Shown here: positions 8,712 to 17,588 of the stretch, piece after piece
How the letters are laid out: each line of letters starts with the position of its first letter
How positions within the stretch are numbered: position 1 is the first letter of the stretch
NCBI RefSeq assembly: GCF_028368975.1
Contig: NZ_JAQNDM010000002.1
Span: forward strand, 7,434,425 to 7,498,424
Length of the DNA: 64,000 bases
DNA from: Stigmatella ashevillena
GTDB taxonomy: Bacteria; Myxococcota; Myxococcia; Myxococcales; Myxococcaceae
Direction: 5' to 3'
Translations under genes and position numbers: made by a program
Notes under the pieces: model-generated
What the model saw: only the letters and a program-made list of their open reading frames with translations
Databases searched by the model: none
Told to the model about the DNA's origin: nothing

Positions 8712-9950
8712 TTAAAGCACCCGGCGCGAGGGAACCAGCGCGTTGGCGAAGAGCAAGCCCACGGCGATGGCGACCGCGATCAAGAGCATGGAAAAAGCGG
8801 TGCCTATCCCCGTCACCACATCTCGGGCGAGCAGTGACTCCAGGCTGCGAAAGCCCAGGCTTCCCGGGACCAGCAGCATCATTCCTGGGACGAGGGTAAC
8901 GACGGCGGGCCGATTTCGTAGCCGGGCCATCGCGTTGCTGGCCATGCCGAGCAGGAGCGCTCCAACAAAGGCTCCCAGCTCCGTGCCCAGTCCCTGGGCT
9001 CCCCACCGTGCTCCCCCAAAGGCCAGGGCCCCCGCAGTGACGATCCACCCGATGTCTTCCGGGCGTGCCCGGAAGAGCACGGTCACCGCGAGCGCCACCA
9101 CCACCAGGGCGCCCACCACTGTCCAGAACGGTAAGGGCAAGGGGGACAGCGCGGGCGGGGGTTCTGGCAACAGTCCAGCCAGTCTTCCTCCCAGGGCCAC
9201 GCCAAAGGTGAGCTGCAGGAAGACGAGCACCGCGCCTGTCAGCCGGGAGGTGCCTGAGATGAGGTTGCGTGTGGCCAGCTCGTTGATGGCCACCGTGAGC
9301 CCCAAGCCCGGCAGCAGGACGATGAGGCCCGAGAGGGTGGCCACCTGGACGGACAGCGGGCCGAAGATGCTCGCTGCCGCCACGGCCAGGACCGAGGACA
9401 ACAGCGCGGCGGCGGACTCCAGCACGCGGGCTGCTCGGGGGCCGCGGCGCAGCACCTGGTCGAGCACACCAATGGAGAGGCTGCTCAGTCCGGCGACGCA
9501 CATCTCCCGAGGCCCTCCGCCGAACAACCTCGCGGCAGCGCCGGCCGCCAGCACCCAGCAGAGCAGGGTGATGGAGAGCCCGTAACGCGGGGGCGCCTGG
9601 AGGATGGCTTCCACCCTTTGGGTTCCCAGCTCGGGTGAGAGCTTGTGGTGAATGACCTCGTAGGTGAGCGCATCCAGCAGCGTCAGCCGCTCCAGATCCA
9701 TCTCCCCAGGCTCCACGCGGATGAGACTCGTCTGGAGCAACTCGGGAGCGCCAAATGAGGCGAAGATGGAGGTGGGAGTAGAAAAGAAACGTGCCTCCAC
9801 ATCGAAGCGCTCCGACACCTGGCGGAGCTGCTCTTCCAGCCGGTGGGCTGGGGTTCCATACTGGTGGAGGGCCTTTCCCAGCCGCAGGATGAATGCCACC
9901 ACGGGGCCTGGGGGCGTCTCGCGGAATGCGGAGGGGTGGTCGGGGGGCAT
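8712..9950 (-). CDS. Threonine/serine exporter (ThrE) family protein
   Basis: 412-residue membrane protein. It fuses the ThrE N-terminal half (starting at PVVAFILRLGKALHQYGTPA) to the ThrE C-terminal half (the YjjP and YjjB parts of the split enterobacterial system in one chain). About ten hydrophobic segments are visible from residue 115 onward. The family exports threonine and serine across the inner membrane; the actual substrate here is unproven. The start at MPPDHPSAF is chosen because the 72 upstream in-frame residues are Arg/Ala-rich and overlap the aldo-keto reductase gene. No strong ribosome site precedes it. The gene lies 56 bases after the aldo-keto reductase on the same strand. 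Confidence 0.85.
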   Translation of the reverse strand: MPPDHPSAFRETPPGPVVAFILRLGKALHQYGTPAHRLEEQLRQVSERFDVEARFFSTPTSIFASFGAPELLQTSLIRVEPGEMDLERLTLLDALTYEVIHHKLSPELGTQRVEAILQAPPRYGLSITLLCWVLAAGAAARLFGGGPREMCVAGLSSLSIGVLDQVLRRGPRAARVLESAAALLSSVLAVAAASIFGPLSVQVATLSGLIVLLPGLGLTVAINELATRNLISGTSRLTGAVLVFLQLTFGVALGGRLAGLLPEPPPALSPLPLPFWTVVGALVVVALAVTVLFRARPEDIGWIVTAGALAFGGARWGAQGLGTELGAFVGALLLGMASNAMARLRNRPAVVTLVPGMMLLVPGSLGFRSLESLLARDVVTGIGTAFSMLLIAVAIAVGLLFANALVPSRRVL

Positions 9951-10006
9951 CACGCGCGGCACATGGCAGAGCCCCCGGAGTGAGTCAACAACCCGCCTCA
10001 GGACGT

Positions 10007-10996
10007 TCAGAGGCCGCGCACGGCGTGGGGCTGGTAGGGCGCCTCCAGCGCCTTGATTTCGTCCGGGGTCAGCTTCACCTCCACTGCGCCAATCGCGGCA
10101 TCCAGGTGCTCCAGCTTCGTCGCACCGATGATGGGCGCTACCACGGCGGGTTTGGACAGAAGCCACGCGAGGGACACGGCGGCGGGCGTGTTGCCGCGGG
10201 CCGATGCGACCTGTTTCACCGCCTCCACCACGTTCCAGTCGTGAGGATTGTCGTAGAGCGTCGCCGCGTAGGCGTCCGAGCCCGCGCGCGTGGTCGTTTG
10301 CTTGTCATCCAGCGACTTGCGCGTGCCCGCGAGCAACCCGCGTGCGAGCGGGGACCAGGGAATCACCCCGATGCCCTCCTCTTCACACAGGGGCATCATC
10401 TCCCGCTCTTCCTCGCGATAGAGGAGGTTGTAGTGGTTCTGCATGGACACGAAGCGTGCCCAGCCATGGCGCTCGGACAGACTCAGGGCCTTGGCGAACT
10501 TCCATGCGGCCGACGAGCTCGCGCCGATGTAGCGCACCTTACCCTGCCGCACGAGCAGATCCAGTGCCGCCAGCGTCTCTTCGATGGGCGTGTTCGGATC
10601 CATGCGGTGAAGCTGGTACAGATCGATCGTCTCCACCCCCAACCGCTTGAGGCTCGCCTCGCACCCTTGCACCACGTGCTTGCGCGACAAGCCACCCATG
10701 TTGGGCCGGTCACTCATGGGGTTGAAGACCTTGGTGGCAATCACCACCTCCTCCAACCGCGCGTACTGACGCAGGGCACGGCCGGTGACCTCCTCGCTCA
10801 CCCCAAGCGAGTACATGTCCGCCGTATCGAAGAAGTTGATGCCCGCCTCCACGGCACGGCGGAAGAAAGGCTGAGAGGCCTCTTCGTCGAGCACCCAGGG
10901 ACGCCACTTGGAGCTGCCATAGCTCATGCAGCCCAGGCAGATGCGGGAAACCTTCAGGCCGGTATGTCCGAGATTGACGTAGTTCACGGGCTCCAT
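10007..10996 (-). CDS. Aldo/keto reductase
   Basis: 329-residue NADPH-dependent oxidoreductase of the aldo-keto reductase superfamily (TIM barrel, cytoplasmic). The catalytic tetrad is recognisable: Asp and Tyr in NFFDTADMYSLG, Lys in VVIATKV and His in LYQLHRMD. The phrase GVIPWSPLARGLLAG is typical of the YajO/AKR11-12 group acting on small carbonyls or sugars. The N-terminus MEPVNYVNLGHTGLKVSRI matches the usual family start, so ATG 10996 is preferred to the longer frame. The GCAGGA abutting the start is a poor ribosome site. The physiological substrate is unknown. The divergent GH43 genes raise the possibility of a sugar-related role. Confidence 0.9.
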   Translation of the reverse strand: MEPVNYVNLGHTGLKVSRICLGCMSYGSSKWRPWVLDEEASQPFFRRAVEAGINFFDTADMYSLGVSEEVTGRALRQYARLEEVVIATKVFNPMSDRPNMGGLSRKHVVQGCEASLKRLGVETIDLYQLHRMDPNTPIEETLAALDLLVRQGKVRYIGASSSAAWKFAKALSLSERHGWARFVSMQNHYNLLYREEEREMMPLCEEEGIGVIPWSPLARGLLAGTRKSLDDKQTTTRAGSDAYAATLYDNPHDWNVVEAVKQVASARGNTPAAVSLAWLLSKPAVVAPIIGATKLEHLDAAIGAVEVKLTPDEIKALEAPYQPHAVRGL

Positions 10997-11110
10997 TCCT
11001 GCCGGGCATCCCTCGGTGCACAAGGAGGAAGAGGCGGATTGCTCGGAGATGGACGCTTGAGAGGCACGCCCCGTCCGGCCAGTGAGGGCTGCGGCTGACG
11101 TGGGAATGAC

Positions 11111-11122
11111 GCAATGCATTGC
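11111..11122. promoter_or_regulatory. Palindrome in AKR / GH43 divergent gap
   Basis: Perfect 12-base palindrome GCAATGCATTGC in the 265-base region between the divergent aldo-keto reductase and GH43 genes. On the minus strand it lies just after a weak TTGCCT-16-TATTCA promoter-like pair, a position suited to an operator. A regulatory role is inference. Confidence 0.3.
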
Positions 11123-11261
11123 ATGAATAATGCGGCGCGTCGGCAAGGCAATATGATTTCAGTGTCTTGACCGCAAACCCGGAAGAGGTTCACATTGGCG
11201 AGATTCAGGCCGCTGATGTTCGCTCGCGGCCCCGTCCCCACAACCCCGAGGAGTCCTGCCC

Positions 11262-12644
11262 ATGCGACAAGAAGAAATGGAGAGCGGTTCGGTCCGCTCT
11301 GGGATGTTAGCGCTCACATACGAGGACGCTGGCAGGCTGGCGCGGCTCCGAAAAGGGGCATCTCGCCCCGCGCTCCTGGCGCTCTGCGCGGCGGCCTTGG
11401 TGCTGTTCACGCTTCGGCCGGCCGCCGCCACGGCCGCCACCAATGTGTACACCATGAGCGCATTCACGAACTCCAGTGAGTCGAACATGTATGTGTACCA
11501 GTCCTATAACGGGACCCATTACGGACTGATGAAGGGGCCCGCCTATACACCTCCGTCGGGGTTGATCCGCGACCCCAGCATCCTCAAGCACACCGACGGA
11601 CTGTATTACGTGACCTACACCACGAACTGGGAGGGCAACACGATTGGTTTCGCGACGAGTACCGACCGCGTGAACTGGACCTTCCGGCAGAATGTGACGC
11701 TCCCGGTCGCGAACCTTCAGAACACCTGGGCGCCCGAGTGGTTCAAGGACAGCGACGGCAGTGTCAACATCATCGTCTCGCTGCGCACCACCGGCACCTC
11801 CAACTTCATCCCCCATGTCATCAAGGCACAGAACAGCGCACTGACCTCCTGGTCCAATCCTGTGCCCCTCTCCGGATTGGGCCCCAATTACATCGACACC
11901 TTCATCGTCAAGCTCGGGAGCACCTATCACGCGTTCACCAAGAACGAGACAAGCAAGTACATCGAATACGCGACGTCTTCCAGCCTGACTGGGCCCTATA
12001 CCTTCAAAGGCACCGGCGACTGGGCGGGCTGGGGAAATTGGCTGGAAGGTCCGGCCCTGATCCAACTGGACAATGGCGCCTGGCGGATCTTCTTCGACGG
12101 GTACACGGTCACAAAATATTACTACAGCGACTCGACCAATACCTTTGCTTCCTGGTCGGCGAAGAAGGAGCTTCCTTCGCTCACAGGGTTCGTCCGGCAT
12201 TTGACCGTGTTGAAGGAAACGGGACAAGCCGGTGACATCCGGCGGCTCCAGTCATTCAACTTCCAGACCTACTTCGTCCGCCACTACAACTATCAGGCTC
12301 GCATCGAGCAGAACGTGTCTCCGGCGGAGGATTCTCAGTTCCGCATCGTTCCCGGACTGGCCGATGGCAGTGCCGTGTCGTTCGAGTCGGTCAACCTTCC
12401 TGGCTATTTCCTGAGACATAGCAACAACGTGCTCGTGCTGGTGAAGAACGATGGCACGGACCAGTTCAAGCAGGACGCCACCTTCCGGGACGTCGCAGGG
12501 CTGGCGAACGCAAGCTGGACCTCCTACCAGTCGTACAACGTCCCAGGCTCGTACATCCGCCACTACAACTACACGCTTCGCATCGAGCCCATCACCACCT
12601 CGGTTGCGCAGTCGGACGCGACGTTTAGGGAAATCACCCCATGA
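11262..12644 (+). CDS. Secreted GH43-type glycosidase with AbfB module
   Basis: 460 residues. An N-terminal export signal (hydrophobic core ALLALCAAALVLFTL, cleavage near AAATAATN) precedes a five-bladed propeller domain with a GH43-like acid triad: Asp in LIRDPSIL, Asp in YIDTFIV and Glu in WLEGPAL. The C-terminal 135 residues form an AbfB/CBM42 beta-trefoil with repeats like YFVRHYN, YFLRHSN and YIRHYN that bind arabinofuranosyl side chains. Expected role: secreted arabinan/arabinoxylan breakdown. The signal peptide is unusually long (about 60 residues before the mature domain), but the ATG has a good ribosome site (GAGGAG), so I keep it. The second GH43 gene starts directly after. Confidence 0.85.
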   Translation: MRQEEMESGSVRSGMLALTYEDAGRLARLRKGASRPALLALCAAALVLFTLRPAAATAATNVYTMSAFTNSSESNMYVYQSYNGTHYGLMKGPAYTPPSGLIRDPSILKHTDGLYYVTYTTNWEGNTIGFATSTDRVNWTFRQNVTLPVANLQNTWAPEWFKDSDGSVNIIVSLRTTGTSNFIPHVIKAQNSALTSWSNPVPLSGLGPNYIDTFIVKLGSTYHAFTKNETSKYIEYATSSSLTGPYTFKGTGDWAGWGNWLEGPALIQLDNGAWRIFFDGYTVTKYYYSDSTNTFASWSAKKELPSLTGFVRHLTVLKETGQAGDIRRLQSFNFQTYFVRHYNYQARIEQNVSPAEDSQFRIVPGLADGSAVSFESVNLPGYFLRHSNNVLVLVKNDGTDQFKQDATFRDVAGLANASWTSYQSYNVPGSYIRHYNYTLRIEPITTSVAQSDATFREITP

Positions 12645-12670
12645 GCCAGGAAGGAACGAAAGGAAATCCG

Positions 12671-14095
12671 ATGACGAGACATGCATCCTTCCCGAAGCGC
12701 ATGCTTCCGCTGACCGTCATGGCGGTGGCTTTGCTGCTTGCGGCGGTCCCTGCCCTGGCTGCACCCCCCCAATATACGAACTCCCTGATTCTCCAGCGGG
12801 CAGATGCTCACATCTACAAGCACACCGATGGTTACTACTACTTCACGGCATCCGTCCCAGAGTACGACCGGATCATCTTGAGGCGCGCGACGTCGATTCA
12901 AGGCTTGGCCTCCGCGCAGGAGACGGTCATTTGGCGGAAGCATGCCTCCGGGGAGATGGGGGCGCACATCTGGGCGCCGGAGATCCACTTCATTGGAGGC
13001 AAGTGGTACATCTATTTCGCGGCGGGCGCTTCCAACGATATTTGGAGGATCCGCATGTACGCCCTCGAGAGCAGCAGTGCCAACCCGCTGACCGGTTCCT
13101 GGACCGAGAAAGGCCGCATCTCCACGGGACTGGACTCGTTCTCTCTCGATGCCACCACGGTCGAGCACAACGGCCAGCGATACATGCTCTGGGCGCAATC
13201 GAACCCGGACAGCAATGTGTACATCGCCAAGATGAGCAGCCCCATCACCCTTGCCGGAGCCGCCGTTCTGCTGACGAAGCCCGAGTACAGCTGGGAGATT
13301 CAGGGCTACCGGGTCAACGAGGGGCCAGCGGTCATCAAGAAGAACGGGAAGATCTTCGTGACCTACTCCGCCAGCAAGACCGATGACCGCTACTGCCTGG
13401 GGCTGCTGACAGCCTCTGCGAGCAGCGATCTGCTGCATCCGGCTTCGTGGACGAAGTCGACAGTCCCGGTGCTTGCCAGCAACGTGAACACGAGCCAGTA
13501 CGGACCCGGCCACAACTCCTTCACCGTCTCCGAAGACGGGCAGAGCGATCTCCTTGTCTACCATGCCCGGAATTACAAAACGATCAGCGGAGATCCGCTG
13601 TACGACCCGAACCGCCATACCCGCGTGCAGAAGATTTACTGGAACGCGGATGGAACGCCCAATTTCGGGATTCCATTGGCAGATGGGGTGACGCCTTTCC
13701 GGTTCAAGTCATACAACAAGCCGACCTATGTGATCCGCCACTGGGAGTTCAGAGGGAAGCTTGAGGAGAATGTGACCAACCTGGCCGATTCGCAGTTCAG
13801 GCTGGTGCCAGGCCTCGCCGCTTCTGGGGCGGTCTCGCTCGAGTCGGCGAACTACCCTGGCTATTACTTGCGGCACAAGAACTTCGAGGTCTGGGTGGAG
13901 AAGAGCGATGGCTCCACCTCGTTCAAGAACGATGCGTCGTTCTACCGGCGCACAGGGTTGGCGGACAGCGGCGGCCTGTCGTTCGAGTCGTACAACTATC
14001 CCGGCCGGTATCTCCGCCATTCCAACTTCCTGCTCTATGTCCAGGCGGTTTCCACCGCCACGGACAGCGCCGACGCAACGTTCATCACCGATTGA
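12671..14095 (+). CDS. Secreted GH43 alpha-L-arabinofuranosidase-like enzyme with AbfB module
   Basis: 474 residues. Signal peptide MTRHASFPKRMLPLTV onward with cleavage after PALAA. The propeller carries the acid triad: Asp in RADAHIYKHTDG, Asp in FSLDATTV and Glu in VNEGPAVI. The segments WAPEIHFIGGKWYIYFAAG and GDPLYDPNRHTRVQ resemble the GH43 extracellular exo-arabinanase/arabinofuranosidase group. A C-terminal AbfB trefoil has repeats YVIRHWE, YYLRHKN and YLRHSN. I choose ATG 12671 (AGGAAAT ahead) over ATG 12641, which overlaps the preceding stop codon as ATGA but would add ten residues before the signal peptide. Co-transcription with the first GH43 gene is very likely. The two probably act together on arabinose-containing plant polysaccharide. 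Confidence 0.88.
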   Translation: MTRHASFPKRMLPLTVMAVALLLAAVPALAAPPQYTNSLILQRADAHIYKHTDGYYYFTASVPEYDRIILRRATSIQGLASAQETVIWRKHASGEMGAHIWAPEIHFIGGKWYIYFAAGASNDIWRIRMYALESSSANPLTGSWTEKGRISTGLDSFSLDATTVEHNGQRYMLWAQSNPDSNVYIAKMSSPITLAGAAVLLTKPEYSWEIQGYRVNEGPAVIKKNGKIFVTYSASKTDDRYCLGLLTASASSDLLHPASWTKSTVPVLASNVNTSQYGPGHNSFTVSEDGQSDLLVYHARNYKTISGDPLYDPNRHTRVQKIYWNADGTPNFGIPLADGVTPFRFKSYNKPTYVIRHWEFRGKLEENVTNLADSQFRLVPGLAASGAVSLESANYPGYYLRHKNFEVWVEKSDGSTSFKNDASFYRRTGLADSGGLSFESYNYPGRYLRHSNFLLYVQAVSTATDSADATFITD

Positions 14096-14174
14096 CCTGA
14101 CGTCCTGTCGCTGGCGCTCCGGCCATCGCTGGGGGCGCTCCCATGCGGGCCTGGGCGGGCGGGGACATCGGCCC

Positions 14175-14200
14175 CCTGGGCGGAGTATTCGCCGCCCAGG
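14175..14200. terminator. Hairpin between convergent genes
   Basis: 9-bp stem CCTGGGCGG (14175-14183) with CCGCCCAGG (14192-14200), in the gap between the GH43 gene and the convergent unknown gene. There is no T-run, so it may be only a weak or rho-assisted terminator. Confidence 0.35.
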
Positions 14201-14222
14201 CCTTCCCGGGTCGCCCCGCGGA

Positions 14223-15491
14223 CTACGGCATCGCGGCCAGGGCGGTCAGCGAAGCGGGCTCGGACGGAGCGACGCCTGGGCAGATTCCCAGCGCATACGA
14301 GCCGGACTTGCTCCAGAGCGTGTCGCTCACGGTGATGCCGGCCCAGTTGGCGATCGTCAGGTACCAGGTCTTCTTGATGAACCAGAAGAGCGTCACCTTG
14401 GCGAAGAGCTTGATGTTGCCCGACATCGTATTCAGGGTGCGCGCGGCGCTCAGCTTGTAGGCGGCGGCGCTGCAGTCCGGCCAGGACAGCTCGGCAATCG
14501 CTGGTGTGGTGACGTTGATGAGTTTCAGGTTCCCCTCGACACCGAAGGAGAAGATGATGATGTTGACGCCCGCCGTGGCTGTCGCGGTGACATGGCCGCC
14601 CGGGCTCATGTTCAGCTTGGCCTCCGTGGCGCTGACCTTACCGGTGAGACTCAGCTTCACGCCGCCTGCCAGCGAGGCCGTCACTTTCATGGGGACAGGA
14701 CCGACCATGAACCACTTGGAGGCCTTGAAGAAGGAGCGGCTCATGTCGAACGGAGCCACGGAGAAGGTGCCAGACAGGTTCTTGCTGTAGACCTGCTGAT
14801 CCATGGCGTACAGCCGCACCGTACCGCTGGTATTGTTTCCCTGTCCGGCCACGTCCGCGCGGGCCCGGATCACATCCCGAGTTGCCTTGAACGCCGTGGC
14901 ACTCACCTTGTTTTCGACGTAGGACTGCACCTTCTTGGCAGTGGTGGAGGAGGCCTCCGTGCCCTTCACGAAGGTGTCAACGAAGTAGCTCGCTCCGAAG
15001 AGCGGATTGCCGAGAGTCTTCTTGTGGTAGTAGCGCCTGCTGAAATACGCCGGGGACAGGGACTTGTTGAAGTCCTGGGGTTGCATCTGGAATTGGGGAG
15101 GAGGGGGCAGGCCGTTCTCCTCATAGACATCCACGTCGGGCGGGGAAGTATCCCGAGTGGCCTCTGGAATCGTGGGCTGGATGATGGAGATGACCGCGGC
15201 CCCATCGGTGTCCGTGCTTCGCCGGCCCCCCGTGATTCTCAGTTCATCGGCGATGATCGCCTCTTGCTCCTCTGGGGTGTACGTGTAGCGCGGGCTGTAG
15301 ACATGACCAGACTCCCAGCTGTAGTTGTTTTCCAGCGAGTATCCGTCTGGGTATTCCACCACGGGGTACTTGGCCTCGACCTGGTAGACTTCGGGGTCGT
15401 GGTACTCCTCTTCGGTGGTTTGGGCTGCGGCCAGCGAGGGAAGGACGAGTGCCAGGGCGGCGCTCAGCGTGCGGGTGATGAATTGGGACAT
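14223..15491 (-). CDS. Secreted protein of unknown function
   Basis: 422 residues. A clear signal peptide (TLSAALALVLPSLAAAQ) is followed by an acidic, Tyr- and Pro-rich stretch to about residue 130. A beta-rich C-terminal half then has alternating hydrophobic strands (for example HVTATATAGVNIIIFSFGVEG), as in lipid-binding or barrel-like folds, and two Cys late in the chain. I recognise no family. The ATG 15491 follows AAAGAGG; the longer in-frame extension runs into the HEAT gene and is rejected. It is the last gene of a same-strand set (ADYC lipoprotein, HEAT protein, this one; 62 bases after the HEAT gene), so a joint role with the lipid-transfer-like HEAT protein is plausible but unproven. 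Confidence 0.7.
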   Translation of the reverse strand: MSQFITRTLSAALALVLPSLAAAQTTEEEYHDPEVYQVEAKYPVVEYPDGYSLENNYSWESGHVYSPRYTYTPEEQEAIIADELRITGGRRSTDTDGAAVISIIQPTIPEATRDTSPPDVDVYEENGLPPPPQFQMQPQDFNKSLSPAYFSRRYYHKKTLGNPLFGASYFVDTFVKGTEASSTTAKKVQSYVENKVSATAFKATRDVIRARADVAGQGNNTSGTVRLYAMDQQVYSKNLSGTFSVAPFDMSRSFFKASKWFMVGPVPMKVTASLAGGVKLSLTGKVSATEAKLNMSPGGHVTATATAGVNIIIFSFGVEGNLKLINVTTPAIAELSWPDCSAAAYKLSAARTLNTMSGNIKLFAKVTLFWFIKKTWYLTIANWAGITVSDTLWSKSGSYALGICPGVAPSEPASLTALAAMP

Positions 15492-15553
15492 GGACGGCCT
15501 CTTTCGTGTTGGGGGTGTCAGGAAAACTGCTTGGGCAAGCCACACCGCGCGGC

Positions 15554-17506
15554 TCAGGGAGTCCGCGCGCTGAGGAAGGTGAGGGCGGTGTTGCGGAGGC
15601 TGGGATTGGGCTCGTTCTGGCTGCTCCACTCGAGAAGTGCGCGCGCCTCGGGAGCCGCGGGAAGCTGTCCCCCTGCGAGGGTGATGATTTCCCGGCGGAC
15701 GAGTTCCGAGGGATCCAGGCGCAGGGCCTGGGCGAGTGCTGGCAGCAGCGGCGCGAGGGGGCGGAAGCTGCTGGCGAAGACGGCGCTCTGGCGCACCTCG
15801 GCGGTGGCGTCCTGGAGGAGAATGGATGACAGGAGCTGGTCTGCGCCGGGGGCGGGCATGCCGCGCAGGGCCTCGACGGCGGCGGCGCGCACTTCTGGAG
15901 AGGAGGAGGACAGGGCCGACTGCAAGGTCGGCAGTGCGCTGGGGCTGCGGGTGTTGCCCAGGGCGCGCAGCATCAGGGCCTGCTGTTCGGGCTGGCTGGT
16001 GGAGCGGTAGGCGCTGCTCAGCTCGTGGACGAGCGGCTCGGCATCGCGTGGCTGGCCCTGGCCCAGCTTCATGGCGGCGTTGCCCAGGCCCAGGGTGGCG
16101 GTGTCGGCCAGCTCGGCGTCGGCGCCGTGCGACAGCTTGCGCAGCGCGGTGACGCCTTCCTCGTTGGGCGTGGAGGCCATGCCCAGGGCGGCAATGGCAT
16201 CCACGCGCATGGGGCCGGGGAGGGCTTCGTCTCCGGCGATGCGGGAGAGCGCTTGGAGGCATTCCGGGGTGCTGGCGGCCGAGAGGGCGCCGAGCAGGGG
16301 GCTGGCGGCCCCTGGCTCCATGCCCGCGCTCAGCGCGGCGTGGACGAGGAGCGCCTGGCGAGGCTCCAGCAGGAAGAGGGCGTTCAGTTGCTCCAGGGCC
16401 TGAGTCTTCGCGCTGTCGCGCTCTTGCTCGTTGGTGGGCAGCGCGTGAAGGCCCTTCACCAGCTCATCGAAAGTTTTTCCCGCGAGCACCTGGCGCAGCG
16501 CGATCCGGGGGTCTTGCTCTTGACCCTGGTAGCTGGCCAGCGGCGAGGTGACGAGTTGGCCGCGGCGTGCGTCGAGGGCGCCCAGCAGGGAGCTGTCCTG
16601 GCGACGTTCCTGAAGCTCGAGTCCCACCTGAAGGGTGCTGATCGCCTTGAACATGGAGGGCCCGGAATCCACCTCCAGGTGCTCACGGCCCTGGAGGGTT
16701 CTGGCCCAGAGGTCTTCCCCCAGCTCGAAGGTGGTGAGGGCGCTGACGCTCACGCGTGGGCTGTCTTCCAGCGGCTGGAGCCCCTCGGGAGTGGCCAGGT
16801 GAGAGTAGGCCAGCTTGGATTTCTCGAAGCGAGAGGCGCTCTTGCGGGTGTACCGGGCAGAGTAGCGGCCCGTGGAGTCCATCTCCTCGGTCTGCCAGGT
16901 GATTTGAGAGGGGCCCGCCCACACGTGCTGGGTGGCCGCCACGGTGGCACGAAGCAGTCCCTGCACGAGAAGGTCGGTGTCAGGATCGAAGTGGGCGAGC
17001 TGCACGGCGCCCGAGCGGTTCAGGGTGAGAAAAAAGGGCTGGGTCAGGCCGGCTTCGAAGGTGCGCCGCACCTCGGGGGCGAGCACGCCCTCTCCCCCCA
17101 GGCTCACCTCGGCGGCGGAGGGCACCAGCTGAACGCGGGCGTGGACCTGCTCTCCTTCCACCGAGACGATGCCCACCCGCCACTCCCCTCGCAGGTGGAA
17201 GCGCATGCCCGGAGGCGGCTGAGCACCCGGCTGGGGCTGGACGGAGGAGACCTCCTGGGTGGAGGTCAATGTGTAGCGATACAGCATGCCCGGTACCCAG
17301 GCCCGGGTTGTGTCCGGGCTCTTCTGGAGGGGGAGGGGCGGGGCCACCGGGACTGGCACGGCGGGCGTGAGCGCGCTGGGTGCGGTGCTGCTGACCTGGA
17401 GAGTCTCCTGGGAAGCGAGAGGCTCTTGTGTCAAGGCCATTGCCCCGGTGGCAAGTCCTATCAACAGCAGGGGAAGGGAGAAGAGGAAGAGGTATTTTCT
17501 GGGCAT
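15554..17506 (-). CDS. Secreted HEAT-repeat protein resembling vitellogenin/MTP N-terminal module
   Basis: 650 residues with a signal peptide (YLFLFSLPLLLIGLATG) and ribosome site AGGGAG. After a Pro-rich linker comes a beta-rich domain (about 65-260). Its phrases track the lipoprotein N-terminal (LPD_N) domain of animal large lipid-transfer proteins: a PGMLYRYTL opening, then QPFFLTLNRSGAVQLAHF, a run of small helices ending in ATQHVW, and WQTEEMDSTGRYSARYTRK. The remainder (about 340-650) is helical with HEAT-like repeats (SPEVRAAAVEALRG, TAEVRQSAVFAS), matching the superhelical half of that module. The resemblance is by eye; the lipid-transfer role is inference. No lipobox, so it is probably periplasmic or secreted. 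It sits 82 bases after the ADYC lipoprotein gene. Confidence 0.8.
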   Translation of the reverse strand: MPRKYLFLFSLPLLLIGLATGAMALTQEPLASQETLQVSSTAPSALTPAVPVPVAPPLPLQKSPDTTRAWVPGMLYRYTLTSTQEVSSVQPQPGAQPPPGMRFHLRGEWRVGIVSVEGEQVHARVQLVPSAAEVSLGGEGVLAPEVRRTFEAGLTQPFFLTLNRSGAVQLAHFDPDTDLLVQGLLRATVAATQHVWAGPSQITWQTEEMDSTGRYSARYTRKSASRFEKSKLAYSHLATPEGLQPLEDSPRVSVSALTTFELGEDLWARTLQGREHLEVDSGPSMFKAISTLQVGLELQERRQDSSLLGALDARRGQLVTSPLASYQGQEQDPRIALRQVLAGKTFDELVKGLHALPTNEQERDSAKTQALEQLNALFLLEPRQALLVHAALSAGMEPGAASPLLGALSAASTPECLQALSRIAGDEALPGPMRVDAIAALGMASTPNEEGVTALRKLSHGADAELADTATLGLGNAAMKLGQGQPRDAEPLVHELSSAYRSTSQPEQQALMLRALGNTRSPSALPTLQSALSSSSPEVRAAAVEALRGMPAPGADQLLSSILLQDATAEVRQSAVFASSFRPLAPLLPALAQALRLDPSELVRREIITLAGGQLPAAPEARALLEWSSQNEPNPSLRNTALTFLSARTP

Positions 17507-17588
17507 GACGGCTCCCTGGGACGGTCAGTCCCCGAGTCATTCGGTGCGGTTGGGTGGGATGGGAAGACAGGCGGACGGCCTGTGCCGT

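Noticed and set aside
14223-16262. 679-residue version of the unknown secreted protein
   Set aside because: The extra 257 residues are an Arg/Pro-rich frame over the HEAT gene; a real signal peptide starts at 15491.
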